DNA of 64,000 nt, from assembly GCF_001598815.1 (NCBI RefSeq), contig NZ_BCZQ01000006.1, positions 124,001 to 188,000 of the forward strand, read 5' to 3'. Positions 52,751 to 62,556 of the stretch are shown one piece after another. Each line of letters opens with the position of its first letter. Position 1 is the first letter of the stretch. A program made the translations under genes and the position numbers. The notes under the pieces are model-generated. The model was not told the origin of the DNA. It searched no databases and saw only the letters and a program-made list of their open reading frames with translations. Origin of the DNA: Sphingopyxis terrae subsp. terrae NBRC 15098. Its GTDB lineage: Bacteria > Pseudomonadota > Alphaproteobacteria > Sphingomonadales > Sphingomonadaceae.

Positions 52751-55189
52751 GAAGGCCTTGCGCCACTCCAGCTCGATATAGCGGCCGAGCGGGTCGATAT
52801 AGCCCGGCGCATAGGTGAGCGGCACGACGCCGCTGGCGTCGGTGACCTTGCGCTGCGCATCGAACAGATTGTCGATCGACAGGCGCAGGCGCGACCCCTT
52901 CAGGATCGGCAGCGCCTTGGTCAGTTCGGGCTTCTGGTTGAAATCGACGAAAAAGCGCAGATTGAAAGTTGCAAGATCGTGGAAGGTCAGATCGCCGTTG
53001 GCGCCGCCGACGACGCGGCTGCCGCTGTCATATTTGGCGCTGACCCGTGCGCCGATGCCCTTGTAAAAGACGCCGCCGTCGAGTTCGACCAGATTGCGGT
53101 TGCTGCCGCCACCATTGCCGGTCGCCGATCCGTTCAGCAGATCGAGTTCGGGGACGCCGGGCCGGATCAGCACGCGGTCGGTCAGCTTGATCGTGTGATA
53201 GAGCGACAATTGCCAGCGGCCGCCCTGCGGTCCGCCGAACATGCCGCCCGGACCACCGCGCCCGCCGCGAAAGCCGCCGCCGGGGCCACGCGGGCGTGCA
53301 GGCGCTGCGGCGGGCGCATCGCCCGATCCGGCGGGTTTAGCGGCCTGCCCGTCGGGCGGCGGCGGGGCGTCGCCCTGCGCCGGCTGCGGACGTCGCTCGG
53401 CGCCGCCAGCCGGACGACCGCCACCGAAGCGGCCCGCACCCGGACCCGCTTGCGACTGGCCGAAACTGCGGCCGAAATTGATCCCCCAGCGAATTTGTGA
53501 ATTGGTTGCGCGGTCGAAATTCACCGGGCGCTGGTCGAGCGCGACAAGCACGCCGCCGACGCGCGTCGCGCGATCCGGGAAAGCGGCCTCGATCTCGGGC
53601 GTCAACAGCGGGAAGCCGTTGCTGGTGTCGTCGCTACGGTTGCTGTTGTAGTTGATCGAAAGGTTCAACCCCTCGACCATCGGCGGCGACCAGTTGAGCC
53701 CGAGCTTCACATCGCGGCGCTGTTCGGCGAGGAGGAAAGGATTGCCGCCGGTCGTCGTCTGGATCTGCACCGTCTGGCCGGTGCGGAAGTCGTAGTAGGT
53801 GACATTGTCGGTAACCAGCGGCGCCGCGCCGAGCTGCGTCACCGAAGGCGCCGCCTCGTCGCGGTTGAAGCTTGCGAGCAACGACAGATTGTCGGTCAGC
53901 CCCCAATTGAGCGTCGCGCCCCAGCTTTTGAGCGCGGCGAAATCGCTCGGGTTTTCGACCTGGCCGTTCAGCGTCAGCGAAATGCGGCCGATCTTGCCGA
54001 CATCATAGTCGGGATCGAGGATCGGCACCATCAGCGATCCGAAAACGCTCGGCGTGTCGCGCGCGAGGTCGCTCGTCGTGATGACGCCGCTGCGGTCGGC
54101 GCGGCTATCATAACGCAGGCCGGTATAGGCCCCGGTGATCGATGCGCGGATCGGGCCGGCCCAGCCCTCGATCACGCTGCCCGAGATATTGGCATTGCCG
54201 CCGAAGCTCTGCTGGCTGCTGTCGAAACGGTCGCGCCCGCCACTCAGACGTTCGGTAAAGATCCGCTGATCGCTGTCGGCATAATTGCCCGTAACCGACC
54301 AGCGCCACGCGCCGAGCATGCCGTTGGCGCTTGCCGAACCCGTCCAGTTCTGCGTCCGGCTGTCGCGGCGCAGCGGATCGCTGACACCGCCCGCGCCAGG
54401 GCCAAGGAGGCTGAGGCTGTCGGTCTGGTCGAACCGCAGGCTTGCCGACAGGTCGGTGACCTTGTCAAGATTGCGGACGATCGTGCCGTCGATGATATAG
54501 GTGTCGCTGGCCGGCAGGAGGCTGCGCCCCGTGTCGCCAAGGTCGCGCTCGCGCTCGAGCAGCATCGTCTGATGCTCCCACCCCCCGTTGAGGTTGAAGC
54601 GGCCATTCTGTCCGATCGCGACGACCGCGGGTTCCAGCTCGCTCTTGAACTGCCCGCCCTGCGTCGGCACGCCTGCCTCGCCCTCCACCGACACCTGTTT
54701 GAAATCGGGCTTGAGCACGAAATTCACCACGCGATCGGTCGCGGCATAACCATATTGCAGCGCGACTTCCTCGGGGAAAATCTCGACCTTGGCGATCGCT
54801 TCGGGCGGAAGGTTGCGCACCGCGCCGAAGCCGCCGATCCGGCGCCCATTGACCAGGATAACGGGGCGCCCGCTGCCGCGCCCGCGCCCCGACCGCGTGA
54901 TCGGTTCGAGCGCCGTCAACAATTCCTCGATCGACGAGGCGCCATAGCTGGCGATCGCGGCTTCATCGAGTTCGGCCTCGGCAGCGATATCGGTATCGAG
55001 TTGCCCCGCGATCCGCGGCGCGGTCACGACGATTTCATCGGCATAGTCGATATCGTCGTCGGTCGCGGTACCCGAGCTCGAAGCGACGGGGACCGCCGCC
55101 TGATCCTGCGCCATCGCGGCCGGAACAGCCGCAAGCGCGGCGCCGGTCAGCCACAGGGCGCGCATGGGAAGGAGCGGTCGAACATACAT
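52748..55189 (-). CDS. TonB-dependent receptor with low-complexity insert
   Basis: The 813-residue protein has a signal peptide (to about AAMAQ), a TonB-box-like EIVVTAPR region near 53-60, a plug domain with SSIEELLTALEPITRSGRG and RPVILVNGRRIGGFGAV, and a beta-barrel ending in RYIELEWRKAF with terminal Phe. At about residues 578-658 the barrel is interrupted by a Gly/Pro/Arg/Ala-rich stretch, probably an extracellular loop. Substrate is unknown. It is divergent from guaA, with 220 bases between them for both promoters. Confidence 0.88.
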   Translation of the reverse strand: MYVRPLLPMRALWLTGAALAAVPAAMAQDQAAVPVASSSGTATDDDIDYADEIVVTAPRIAGQLDTDIAAEAELDEAAIASYGASSIEELLTALEPITRSGRGRGSGRPVILVNGRRIGGFGAVRNLPPEAIAKVEIFPEEVALQYGYAATDRVVNFVLKPDFKQVSVEGEAGVPTQGGQFKSELEPAVVAIGQNGRFNLNGGWEHQTMLLERERDLGDTGRSLLPASDTYIIDGTIVRNLDKVTDLSASLRFDQTDSLSLLGPGAGGVSDPLRRDSRTQNWTGSASANGMLGAWRWSVTGNYADSDQRIFTERLSGGRDRFDSSQQSFGGNANISGSVIEGWAGPIRASITGAYTGLRYDSRADRSGVITTSDLARDTPSVFGSLMVPILDPDYDVGKIGRISLTLNGQVENPSDFAALKSWGATLNWGLTDNLSLLASFNRDEAAPSVTQLGAAPLVTDNVTYYDFRTGQTVQIQTTTGGNPFLLAEQRRDVKLGLNWSPPMVEGLNLSINYNSNRSDDTSNGFPLLTPEIEAAFPDRATRVGGVLVALDQRPVNFDRATNSQIRWGINFGRSFGQSQAGPGAGRFGGGRPAGGAERRPQPAQGDAPPPPDGQAAKPAGSGDAPAAAPARPRGPGGGFRGGRGGPGGMFGGPQGGRWQLSLYHTIKLTDRVLIRPGVPELDLLNGSATGNGGGSNRNLVELDGGVFYKGIGARVSAKYDSGSRVVGGANGDLTFHDLATFNLRFFVDFNQKPELTKALPILKGSRLRLSIDNLFDAQRKVTDASGVVPLTYAPGYIDPLGRYIELEWRKAF

Positions 55190-55409
55190 GGTGGGGGAGA
55201 GCCTTTATCTTGTCTTTTGATCATCATGCCGCCGCCGATTGAACCGGCGATGAAGCGAATTACCGCCTTGCCGGGCAGCTATTCGCTATTTGTCGCAACA
55301 CTATGGCATCGCGAGGGCGCTTCCACCAACGCCCCCTCCAGACCGACGAAGCGCTGGGCCGCCCGGCTTGACCCTAGACAGTCGGCCCCGGCATCCGTAT
55401 CGGCCAGCC

Positions 55410-56996
55410 ATGCCGACTCCAGCCTCTTCCGCCGCCCCCGAATCGATCCTGATCGTCGATTTCGGCAGCCAGGTCACCCAGCTCATCGCCCGCCGCGTCC
55501 GCGAAGCCGGCGTCTACAGCGAGATCGTTCCGTTCAACGCCGCCGAGGCCGCGCTCGAACGGATGAAGCCCAAGGGCGTGATCCTCTCGGGCTCACCGGC
55601 ATCGGTCCCTGCGGCGGGCAGCCCGCGCGCCCCGCAATCGGTATTCGAAAGCGGCCTCCCCATCCTCGGCATCTGTTACGGCCAGCAGGTGATGAGCCAG
55701 CAGCTCGGCGGACAGGTCGAGCCCGGCGGCGCCGACGGCGAGCGCGACGGCGAATTCGGCCGCGCCTTCCTGACCGTCACCGAACCCTGCGTGCTCTTCG
55801 ACGGATTGTGGGAGGTCGGCGAGCGGCATCAGGTGTGGATGAGCCACGGCGACCGCGTCACGCGCTTCGCCCCCGGCTTTCGCATCGTCGCGGTCAGCGA
55901 CGGCGCCCCCTTCGCGCTGATCGCCGACGACGAACGCCGCTATTACGGCACGCAATTCCACCCCGAGGTCGTCCACACGCCTGACGGCGCCAAGCTGATC
56001 GCCAATTTCGTGCGCCATGTCTGCGGTTGCAGCGGCGACTGGACGATGGCCGAGTTCCGCGCCACGAAGATCGCCGAAATCCGCGCGCAGGTCGGCGACC
56101 AGCGCGTCCTCTGCGGCCTGTCGGGCGGCGTCGACAGCGCGGTCGCCGCGGTGCTGATCCATGAAGCGATCGGCGAGCAACTCACCTGTGTCTTCGTCGA
56201 CCATGGCCTGCTGCGCATGAACGAGCGCGAGCAGGTCGAACGGCTGTTCCGCGACCATTACAACATCCCGCTTGTCGTCGTCGATGCGGAGGAACGCTTC
56301 ATGGCGGGCCTCGCAGGGGTCACCGACCCCGAAAAGAAGCGCAAATTCATCGGCGCCGAATTCATCAACGTCTTCGAGGAGGAAGCGAAGAAGATCGGCG
56401 GCGCCGATTTCCTCGCGCAAGGCACGCTCTATCCGGACGTCATCGAGAGCGTCAGCTTCACCGGCGGGCCGAGCGTCACGATCAAGAGCCACCACAATGT
56501 CGGCGGCCTTCCCGAGCGGATGAACATGAAGCTCGTCGAACCGCTGCGTGAACTGTTCAAGGACGAGGTCCGCCTGCTCGGCAAGGAACTCGGTCTCCCC
56601 GACATCTTCGTCGGCCGCCACCCCTTCCCCGGCCCCGGCCTCGCAATCCGCATCCCCGGCGAAGTGTCGAAGGAACGCTGCGATATCCTCCGCAAAGCCG
56701 ATGCGGTGTATCTCGACGAAATCCGCAATGCCGGGCTTTACGACGCGATCTGGCAGGCTTTCGCGGTGCTGCTGCCTGTCAAGACCGTCGGCGTGATGGG
56801 TGACGGGCGCACCTACGACCATGTCTGCGCGCTGCGCGCCGTGACCTCGACCGACGGCATGACCGCCGACATCTACCCCTTCGACGCAAGCTTCCTCAGC
56901 CGCTGCGCGACGCGCATCATCAACGAGGTGCAGGGCATCAACCGCGTGGTGTACGATTATACCTCGAAGCCGCCGGGCACTATCGAGTGGGAATAA
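55410..56996 (+). CDS. guaA: GMP synthase (glutamine-hydrolysing)
   Basis: The 528-residue enzyme has the class I glutaminase domain with catalytic Cys89 (GICYGQQVM) and His/Glu in FHPEVVHT, then the ATP-pyrophosphatase domain with PP-loop [11 protein letters not shown], and the C-terminal dimerisation domain ending PPGTIEWE. It aminates XMP to GMP. The ATG at 55410 is chosen by homology; upstream frame lacks domain content. Its 3' end is a known integration site for genomic islands, and an integrase gene follows. Confidence 0.97.
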   Translation: MPTPASSAAPESILIVDFGSQVTQLIARRVREAGVYSEIVPFNAAEAALERMKPKGVILSGSPASVPAAGSPRAPQSVFESGLPILGICYGQQVMSQQLGGQVEPGGADGERDGEFGRAFLTVTEPCVLFDGLWEVGERHQVWMSHGDRVTRFAPGFRIVAVSDGAPFALIADDERRYYGTQFHPEVVHTPDGAKLIANFVRHVCGCSGDWTMAEFRATKIAEIRAQVGDQRVLCGLSGGVDSAVAAVLIHEAIGEQLTCVFVDHGLLRMNEREQVERLFRDHYNIPLVVVDAEERFMAGLAGVTDPEKKRKFIGAEFINVFEEEAKKIGGADFLAQGTLYPDVIESVSFTGGPSVTIKSHHNVGGLPERMNMKLVEPLRELFKDEVRLLGKELGLPDIFVGRHPFPGPGLAIRIPGEVSKERCDILRKADAVYLDEIRNAGLYDAIWQAFAVLLPVKTVGVMGDGRTYDHVCALRAVTSTDGMTADIYPFDASFLSRCATRIINEVQGINRVVYDYTSKPPGTIEWE

Positions 56997-57160
56997 TTTT
57001 TGCCCATCCGAGGGTATCCGAAACTACGCCAGAATACGACATAACCACCTGAAAAACAAAAATATTTCAGCCGAGACCTATCGAGAGCTATCGGTGGGCA
57101 TCAAACGCGTCTGTCGTGCCCGCTGACGGACCCTGCCCCCGTTGATCATTCGGAAAATCG

Positions 57161-57273
57161 AAAGTACCGTCATAGCGACTGAGGCCAATGACGGTACTTT
57201 TTTCAGCCTAATACGCTGAACATAAACAGATATTTTCGTCAAAAGCCTCCAAAAACCGCGTGACGGTACTTTT
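57161..57273. promoter_or_regulatory. Three copies of TGACGGTACTTTT before the integrase gene
   Basis: AAAGTACCGTCAT (57161-57173) and ATGACGGTACTTT (57188-57200) form a perfect 13-bp inverted pair; TGACGGTACTTTT recurs as a direct copy at 57261-57273, 18 bases before the integrase start. The layout suggests integrase or excisionase arm sites or an autoregulatory operator. The inverted pair is followed by TTTTTTC and could also terminate guaA transcription. Confidence 0.6.
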
Positions 57274-57290
57274 CCGCGAGGAGGCCCAGA

Positions 57291-58547
57291 ATGTTGACGG
57301 ATGCGGCACTCAAGTGCCTGAAACCAAAAGCCAAAATGTACAAGGTGACCGATCGTGACGGCATGTATGTGCGTGTCGCGCCGACAGGCGGCATCTCGTT
57401 CAGGCTCGACTATCGGCTGAACGGCAGGCGGGAGACCGTCCATCTCGGCAAGTACGCCCGAGATGGGATCTCGCTCGCCCGGGCTCGCGAATTGTGCCTG
57501 GACGCGAAACGCATGATTGCCGAGGGGCGGTCCCCTGCCATCGAGAAGCAGCGGGAGAAGCGCCGGATCAAGGAGGCCAAGAGCTTCGGCGAGTTCGGCG
57601 AGAAGTGGTTGACGGGCGCGCCCATGGCTGACAGCACGCGCGCCATGCGCCGCGCCATATTCGAGCGTGAACTCAAGCCGGTCTGGCAGAACCGTTTGCT
57701 GACCGAAATCACGCCTGATGACCTGCGCGCCCACTGCGCCAAGATCGTGGAACGGGGCGCGCCCGCGACGGCCATCCATGTGCGGGATATCCTGAAGCAG
57801 ATCTACGCCTTCGCCATCCTCCACGGCGAGAAGGTCGCGAACCCGGCCGATGATGTCGGCCCTGCTTCGATTGCCACCTTTACGCCCAAGGACCGGGCGC
57901 TTTCCCCGACCGAGATCCGCATCATGCTCAAGCAACTCGAGCATGTCGCGACGCTGCCGACGATCCGGCTCGGCATGAAGCTCTACCTCCTCACCATGGT
58001 CCGGAAGAGCGAACTACAGGACGCGGTCTGGGATGAAGTCGATTTCGAAAACGCTGTCTGGACGATCCCGAAGGAGCGCATGAAGCGATCGAAGCCGCAC
58101 AATGTCTACCTGTGCCGGCAGACCCTCGACATCATGATCGCGCTCAAGACCTGCGCCGGTAATTCCCGGTATCTGCTGCCGTCCCGCTACGATGCGGATG
58201 CGCCGATGTCGCGGGCGACCTTCAACCGGGTCACTTACGCTGTCGTCGAACAGGCCAAGAAGGAGGGGCTGCCGCTGGAGCCGTTCACCGTGCATGACCT
58301 GCGCCGCACGGGCTCGACGCTGCTCAATGAGTTGGGCTTCAACCGCGACTGGATCGAAAAGTGCCTGGCGCACGAGGACGGGCGTTCATCACGCGGCGTC
58401 TACAACAAGGCCGAATACGAGGTTCAGCGTCGCCACATGATGCAGGAATGGGCCGACACCGTCGATGCCTGGGTTGAGGGGCGGAAGTATGTTCCGACGC
58501 TGCTGCCGACAGTCATGCCGTCTATCGCGCTCGATCCTGCCCTTTGA
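57291..58547 (+). CDS. Tyrosine recombinase/integrase with DUF4102-type arm-binding domain
   Basis: The 418-residue protein has an N-terminal arm DNA-binding domain of P4/CP4-57 type (LTDAALKCLKPKAKMYKVTD, about 1-90), a SAM-like core-binding domain (about 100-190) and a catalytic domain with Arg in MVRKSELQDA, His-x-x-Arg in VHDLRRTGS, His in LAHEDG and the nucleophile Tyr in GVYNKAEY. It should catalyse integration and excision of the element at guaA. GAGGAGG lies before the ATG. Its 3' end overlaps the AlpA-like gene on the other strand by 26 bases. Confidence 0.95.
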   Translation: MLTDAALKCLKPKAKMYKVTDRDGMYVRVAPTGGISFRLDYRLNGRRETVHLGKYARDGISLARARELCLDAKRMIAEGRSPAIEKQREKRRIKEAKSFGEFGEKWLTGAPMADSTRAMRRAIFERELKPVWQNRLLTEITPDDLRAHCAKIVERGAPATAIHVRDILKQIYAFAILHGEKVANPADDVGPASIATFTPKDRALSPTEIRIMLKQLEHVATLPTIRLGMKLYLLTMVRKSELQDAVWDEVDFENAVWTIPKERMKRSKPHNVYLCRQTLDIMIALKTCAGNSRYLLPSRYDADAPMSRATFNRVTYAVVEQAKKEGLPLEPFTVHDLRRTGSTLLNELGFNRDWIEKCLAHEDGRSSRGVYNKAEYEVQRRHMMQEWADTVDAWVEGRKYVPTLLPTVMPSIALDPAL

Positions 58548-58797
58548 CTGGGCGGGACTTGCGCTTGGTGACGTCGGGATGCTGTGCGCGAGGGATTGGC
58601 TTCGCGCGCCGCGCCAGCAACCAGGCGTGGACCTCGGCGAGGTCCCAGACGATGCAGCGCGGCGACAGCGCGAAGCGGCGTGGGAATTCGCCGCGCTGCT
58701 CCATCTCGTAGATTGTGCTGTCGGCCAGGGGCACCATCTCGCGCAGTTGGTGCCGCCGGATGGTCTTCGTGATCTCCAAAGGCTCGTTTTGGACCAT
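58522..58797 (-). CDS. AlpA-type DNA-binding regulator/excisionase
   Basis: The 91-residue protein has the AlpA/MerR-like winged-helix pattern: RRHQLREMVPLADSTIYEME then GEFPRRFALSPRCIVWDLAE and AWLLARRAK. In P4-like elements AlpA activates the integrase or acts as recombination directionality factor. The ATG at 58797 has GGAGATTGGGT upstream; longer frames lack family sequence. It is convergent with the integrase gene. Confidence 0.88.
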   Translation of the reverse strand: MVQNEPLEITKTIRRHQLREMVPLADSTIYEMEQRGEFPRRFALSPRCIVWDLAEVHAWLLARRAKPIPRAQHPDVTKRKSRPVKGQDRAR

Positions 58798-59209
58798 ACC
58801 CAATCTCCTTAGCGGCTGTCGCAGGCGATTGAGAACGATAGGTGCCGATGCCGGAAGTCCCTCCCGAGTGGCGTGCGGCAATTTCGGGCTCTGGCGTAGA
58901 AATCGGCGGGTCATTTTCAGTCCTGACAGCGCGGCCGGACATCCGTCAGCCCACAGAATCTGCACGACTCGCCGCACGCGTTCCGCGCCGTAATTGCGCT
59001 GTTCAGATCACGCACCATTTACTGCTTGCACCGGCGAGATGCGATCCGGAAGTCCGCTAGCGACGTAGCAACAGTCGAATGTGTGACACTTAAGGATTTC
59101 GTGGGCGGCGGTAGCGAGGAGGCGGAGAAGACCCATAATTTGATCGGAACAGTTCTCGGGGGCTGACGGGGCTACGTTTGCAAAGACCTTTGCATCATGG
59201 GGAACCATC
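58798..59209. other. Gap between divergent AlpA-like and LysR genes, no gene seen
   Basis: About 412 bases with short frames on both strands but no recognisable protein. It must carry the promoters of the two divergent regulator genes. Elements of this type often have further genes here, so this copy may be reduced. Confidence 0.55.
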
Positions 59210-60208
59210 GTGCCGAGATCGAAGATCGAGCTGCGCCATGTGCGCTACATCATCGCCGCCGCGGAAAGCGGCAGCTTCCGGCGCGCGGCACAAGATCTCG
59301 GCGTCGAGCAGTCGGCGATCAGCCGCCGCATCCGGGATGTCGAGGATGAGATCGGCGCACAGCTGTTCCGCCGTCATCCTGCCGGCGTCGACCTGACGGA
59401 CATCGGCAAACAATTCCTGAATCAGGCCGCTTCTGGGGCTCGCCAGATCGGATCGGCGCTCGACGGCGCAAGAACGGTGGCGAACAGAGGACGGCATCTT
59501 CGGATCGGCGTGTTCGGGCCTCTGACCATAGGCTTTCTGTCCGAGCTCTTCGGGGCCTTCCGGGGTGACCGACCGGGGGTCAAGCTGCGGTTCAGCGAGG
59601 GCAGCTGTCCCGAACTTATCGCGGCCGTGCGGCGGGGGCAGCTTGATGTCGGTGTCGTCGCCGAAGCATCGCCCGGGAAGGGCTTTGACGTGACGCCTCT
59701 GTGGGCCGAGCCCGTGTACGCGGCATTGCCGGACGGTGACCCACTCGCCGATCAGAAGGCACTCCGGTGGGATGACCTGCGTGATCGGCACTTTGTCGTG
59801 ACTGATTTACCGACCGGCGATTTCGCGAAGGGCTACCTGATGCGAAACCTCCAGACTTCGCCCGGAGACCTACAGATCGAGCAATTGTCCGTCACTCGGG
59901 AATCTCTGATGCAGATCGTCGCGCATGGGGACGGCGTCACCATCGCAGGCAGCGCGCATGTCCGTCACGGAGTGCCAGGCATTGCTTTTCGCCTGATCGA
60001 GGATGCTGTTCTCCGCTATGGTGCTGTCCAACCGCGAGGGGCGCTCCATCGGAACCTCGAGCGCCTGCTGGCGCTGGCAAAGTCTTTCTCGGAGCGAGAT
60101 GACGCTTGGTTCGCCCGGCAACGGCTCATGCGCCCTGAGCATCGGCGCGTGCCGCAAGTTGACTGCCATCGCGGCGCGCGCGGGCGAACCCCCGATCGGT
60201 TGCAATGA
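59210..60208 (+). CDS. LysR family transcriptional regulator of the conjugative element
   Basis: The 332-residue protein has an N-terminal winged helix (IELRHVRYIIAAAESGSFRR, then AAQDLGVEQSAISRRIRDVE) and a substrate-binding domain starting LRIGVFGPLTIGFLSELFGA. The effector is unknown; the gene is usual beside trbI in alphaproteobacterial elements. The start is a GTG preceded by GGGGAACC. The last 83 bases overlap the DUF2274 gene on the other strand, and the C-terminal tail from about residue 305 looks non-conserved. Confidence 0.9.
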   Translation: MPRSKIELRHVRYIIAAAESGSFRRAAQDLGVEQSAISRRIRDVEDEIGAQLFRRHPAGVDLTDIGKQFLNQAASGARQIGSALDGARTVANRGRHLRIGVFGPLTIGFLSELFGAFRGDRPGVKLRFSEGSCPELIAAVRRGQLDVGVVAEASPGKGFDVTPLWAEPVYAALPDGDPLADQKALRWDDLRDRHFVVTDLPTGDFAKGYLMRNLQTSPGDLQIEQLSVTRESLMQIVAHGDGVTIAGSAHVRHGVPGIAFRLIEDAVLRYGAVQPRGALHRNLERLLALAKSFSERDDAWFARQRLMRPEHRRVPQVDCHRGARGRTPDRLQ

Positions 60209-60383
60209 AGCGCTCGAGCATGGGCACAATCAGCTTCGTCGGGTCGCCGATGGTCTGGCCTTGTTCGCGGCCGAGTGCTGCGGCGTAGGCGACGAGGTCC
60301 CGATGCAGCGGCGCAGGGAGTTCAATCGTCACCTTCACCGGCTTGTCGTCGATGATCGGGCCGAGCTTCAGCTTGGTCATCAC
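60126..60383 (-). CDS. DUF2274 family protein of the trb cluster
   Basis: The 85-residue protein has the ribbon-helix-helix-like DUF2274 pattern (start MTKLKLGPIIDDKPVKVTIE, then LPAPLHRDLVAYAAALGRE). It is regularly found after trbI in such elements and may be a small DNA-binding regulator. Its ATG overlaps the trbI stop as ATGA, and its 3' end overlaps the LysR gene. Confidence 0.88.
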   Translation of the reverse strand: MMTKLKLGPIIDDKPVKVTIELPAPLHRDLVAYAAALGREQGQTIGDPTKLIVPMLERFIATDRGFARARRDGSQLAARADAQGA

Positions 60384-61579
60384 AACCCTCCATAAGGTTC
60401 GAGCACGAGGTCGCGGGTGACGATGACGCGCACGGGGAACCCCGGTCTGATCGTCAGGGTCGGCGCGACATTGAGTTGCCGACGGATGATCTGCTGCCCT
60501 GCGTCGTTGATGGTGTCCTGCCCGCCGTTGCGGATCGCCCGGAGCAGCCGATCCTGATCGTCAACGGCGAGTTCGGCGCCGACCGACAGCAGTGTCGACA
60601 GGCCGGCTGCCTTGGCGAGATCCCACCAGTGATAGTCGACGCCATCCTGAAGACCCGCATAGCCTTGCGCGTCGGCTCCGGGTTGACGTTCCAGGACGAT
60701 CGAACGGCCATTCGGAAGGATGAGCCGCTTCCAGACGAGCAGCACCCGGCGCTGACCGAAGCCGACATCGTTGCTGTACTCGCCGATCAGCCGCGTGCCC
60801 TGTGGGACGAGCAGGATGCGCCCGGTCGGGCTGTCGTAGACATGCTCCGTGACCTGCGCGGTGATCTGGCCCGGCAGGTCGGATCGGATGCCGGTGATGA
60901 GGGCCGCGGCGATGACGGCGCCGGTCTGAAGCACATAGGGCGATGCCGGACCCATCACGCGATCTGGCGAGACCGTGCGGCGGTCCACGCCCGCATTCAG
61001 GAACGCGAGCTGGCGATCCTGCGCCGTCGCTGCACCTGGCTGGCCCGGAAGACCTAGCCCAGAGAGGCTCGGGCTGCCTGGTCCACCAACTGTCGCAATC
61101 GGAGCTGCGACGCGCGCCTCCGTCTGGAAGAAGACGCGGCTCGTTCGGGCAGCTTCTTCTTCCGCGCGTCTGCGTTGCTCGACCGGATCGACGGTGGGCG
61201 CTGCTGCCATCGGCGGCGTGACGGGCTGGCCACGGTTCTGCGCATCGAGGATGGGGCGCCCCAGATCCCCGGGCAGCGGAGGCCCAAGCACCGGACCGGT
61301 GTAGTCGCGTGGCAGGCCGGCGAGCCCGTCCGCGGTTCGCCGATTTTGCGTGGAGTAAAGCTCCTCACTGCCAGGACCGATATTGCGCGTCTGAAGCGCA
61401 TAGATGAGCGCGCCACCGACCCCGAGGGCGGCGACGAGACTGATGCCGCCCAGCACCTTTCGCGACAGTCGGGTGACCCGGGGCGGTTCGGCGCGCAGCC
61501 GCATCGGCGCAGCGGCGTCGCCGGGCTGTGTGCCGACCAGCTGTGCGTCGGCTTCGTTGGGCGTGTCGCGCTCGCTCAT
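60380..61579 (-). CDS. trbI: Conjugal transfer protein TrbI (VirB10-like)
   Basis: The 399-residue protein has a cytoplasmic N-terminus, one helix near 42-62 (GGISLVAALGVGGALIYAL), a Pro-rich periplasmic linker and a VirB10/TrbI C-terminal domain (from about 190: LQTGAVIAAALITGIRSDLP, LLVPQGTRLIGEYSNDVGFG). It spans both membranes in the type IV secretion core complex. The ATG overlaps the trbG stop. Confidence 0.95.
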   Translation of the reverse strand: MSERDTPNEADAQLVGTQPGDAAAPMRLRAEPPRVTRLSRKVLGGISLVAALGVGGALIYALQTRNIGPGSEELYSTQNRRTADGLAGLPRDYTGPVLGPPLPGDLGRPILDAQNRGQPVTPPMAAAPTVDPVEQRRRAEEEAARTSRVFFQTEARVAAPIATVGGPGSPSLSGLGLPGQPGAATAQDRQLAFLNAGVDRRTVSPDRVMGPASPYVLQTGAVIAAALITGIRSDLPGQITAQVTEHVYDSPTGRILLVPQGTRLIGEYSNDVGFGQRRVLLVWKRLILPNGRSIVLERQPGADAQGYAGLQDGVDYHWWDLAKAAGLSTLLSVGAELAVDDQDRLLRAIRNGGQDTINDAGQQIIRRQLNVAPTLTIRPGFPVRVIVTRDLVLEPYGGL

Positions 61580-62556
61580 GACGCGGGCCTCCCATCGGTG
61601 CGAACGATCCGGACCGTCTGCTGGCGCTCGCCACTGCCGAGACGGAGCTCGGCGGCGCCGAACAAGCGGTCGACGATCAGGATGTTCTGGTGGATCCGGC
61701 TGTTGGCGATCTGCGGTTCGCCATCTGCGCCGATGACGAAGAGCGGCGGCATCTCGCCCTGAACGATCCCACGCGGGAACTCGACATAGACGCGGCGCCC
61801 GTCGTCGTAGACCGAAATTGGCCGCCACGGCGGCGTGTCGCCCGTGAGGCCGTAGCGATAGTTCCGTGCCGCAACGGCCGGGATCACTGGCGTAGCGGGC
61901 ACTGCCTGTCTCTGCGAGGCGGGCGGCTGGGGATAGGCCCAGGCGACGGCCGGCATATAGGGGCGTTCGCCCGAGCGCAGCTCGATCATGTAGATGCGAC
62001 GGTCGGTGGTGATGACCAGATTGGTCGTGATGTCTGGCCGTGTCGGCTTCACGAGGACATGGACGCGGCGAGTGATCCCCGAGCCGCTCTCGGTGTCGCC
62101 GATGATCCAGCGCGCCGTGTCGCCCGCAGCGATCGGGCCGGCGCCGGTCAGGCTCTCGCCTGGTTCCAGCGCGATGTTGGTGATCTGCCCGGGAGCGGCA
62201 TAGACCTGATAGAGCGCGCCCTCGCTCCAGGGATAGATCTGGATCGAGTTGTAATACCCCTCGCGGCGTGGTTCGACGCGCGCGGCGGCGTTGGCATTCT
62301 CCACGCGGCCCGCCGGCGTCCCTGCGGCAGCGCCACCGCGCGCGGGTGTCCAGGCGGGCGGTGTGTGAAGCGGCCTAGGTGGCGCCTCCGTGACGGCAGC
62401 CGGCACAGGGGGAAGCGGCGGCACATCGACGTCATAGCTGATCTGTGGCGGTCGGTTGGTCGCGCAGCCGGCCAGCGCCAATCCGGAGATCAGCAAAAGC
62501 GCAGAGCCGGATAGGCGGAAGCCGCGGCTCGCGGGTCGGCGGAGATGATTTCTCAT
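61576..62556 (-). CDS. trbG: P-type conjugative transfer lipoprotein TrbG (VirB9-like)
   Basis: The 326-residue protein has a lipobox LALAGC (Cys31), a Pro-rich linker, and a VirB9/TrbG domain with YPWSEGALYQVYAAPGQITN and a late RNYRYGLTGDTPPWRPISVY. It forms the outer part of the conjugation core complex with TrbI. ATGA overlaps exist with trbF upstream and trbI downstream. Confidence 0.95.
   Translation of the reverse strand: MRNHLRRPASRGFRLSGSALLLISGLALAGCATNRPPQISYDVDVPPLPPVPAAVTEAPPRPLHTPPAWTPARGGAAAGTPAGRVENANAAARVEPRREGYYNSIQIYPWSEGALYQVYAAPGQITNIALEPGESLTGAGPIAAGDTARWIIGDTESGSGITRRVHVLVKPTRPDITTNLVITTDRRIYMIELRSGERPYMPAVAWAYPQPPASQRQAVPATPVIPAVAARNYRYGLTGDTPPWRPISVYDDGRRVYVEFPRGIVQGEMPPLFVIGADGEPQIANSRIHQNILIVDRLFGAAELRLGSGERQQTVRIVRTDGRPAS

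Noticed and set aside
58424-58942. 172-codon minus-strand frame overlapping the AlpA-like gene
   Set aside because: A different frame over the same region without AlpA sequence; the 91-residue frame has the family pattern and a ribosome site.
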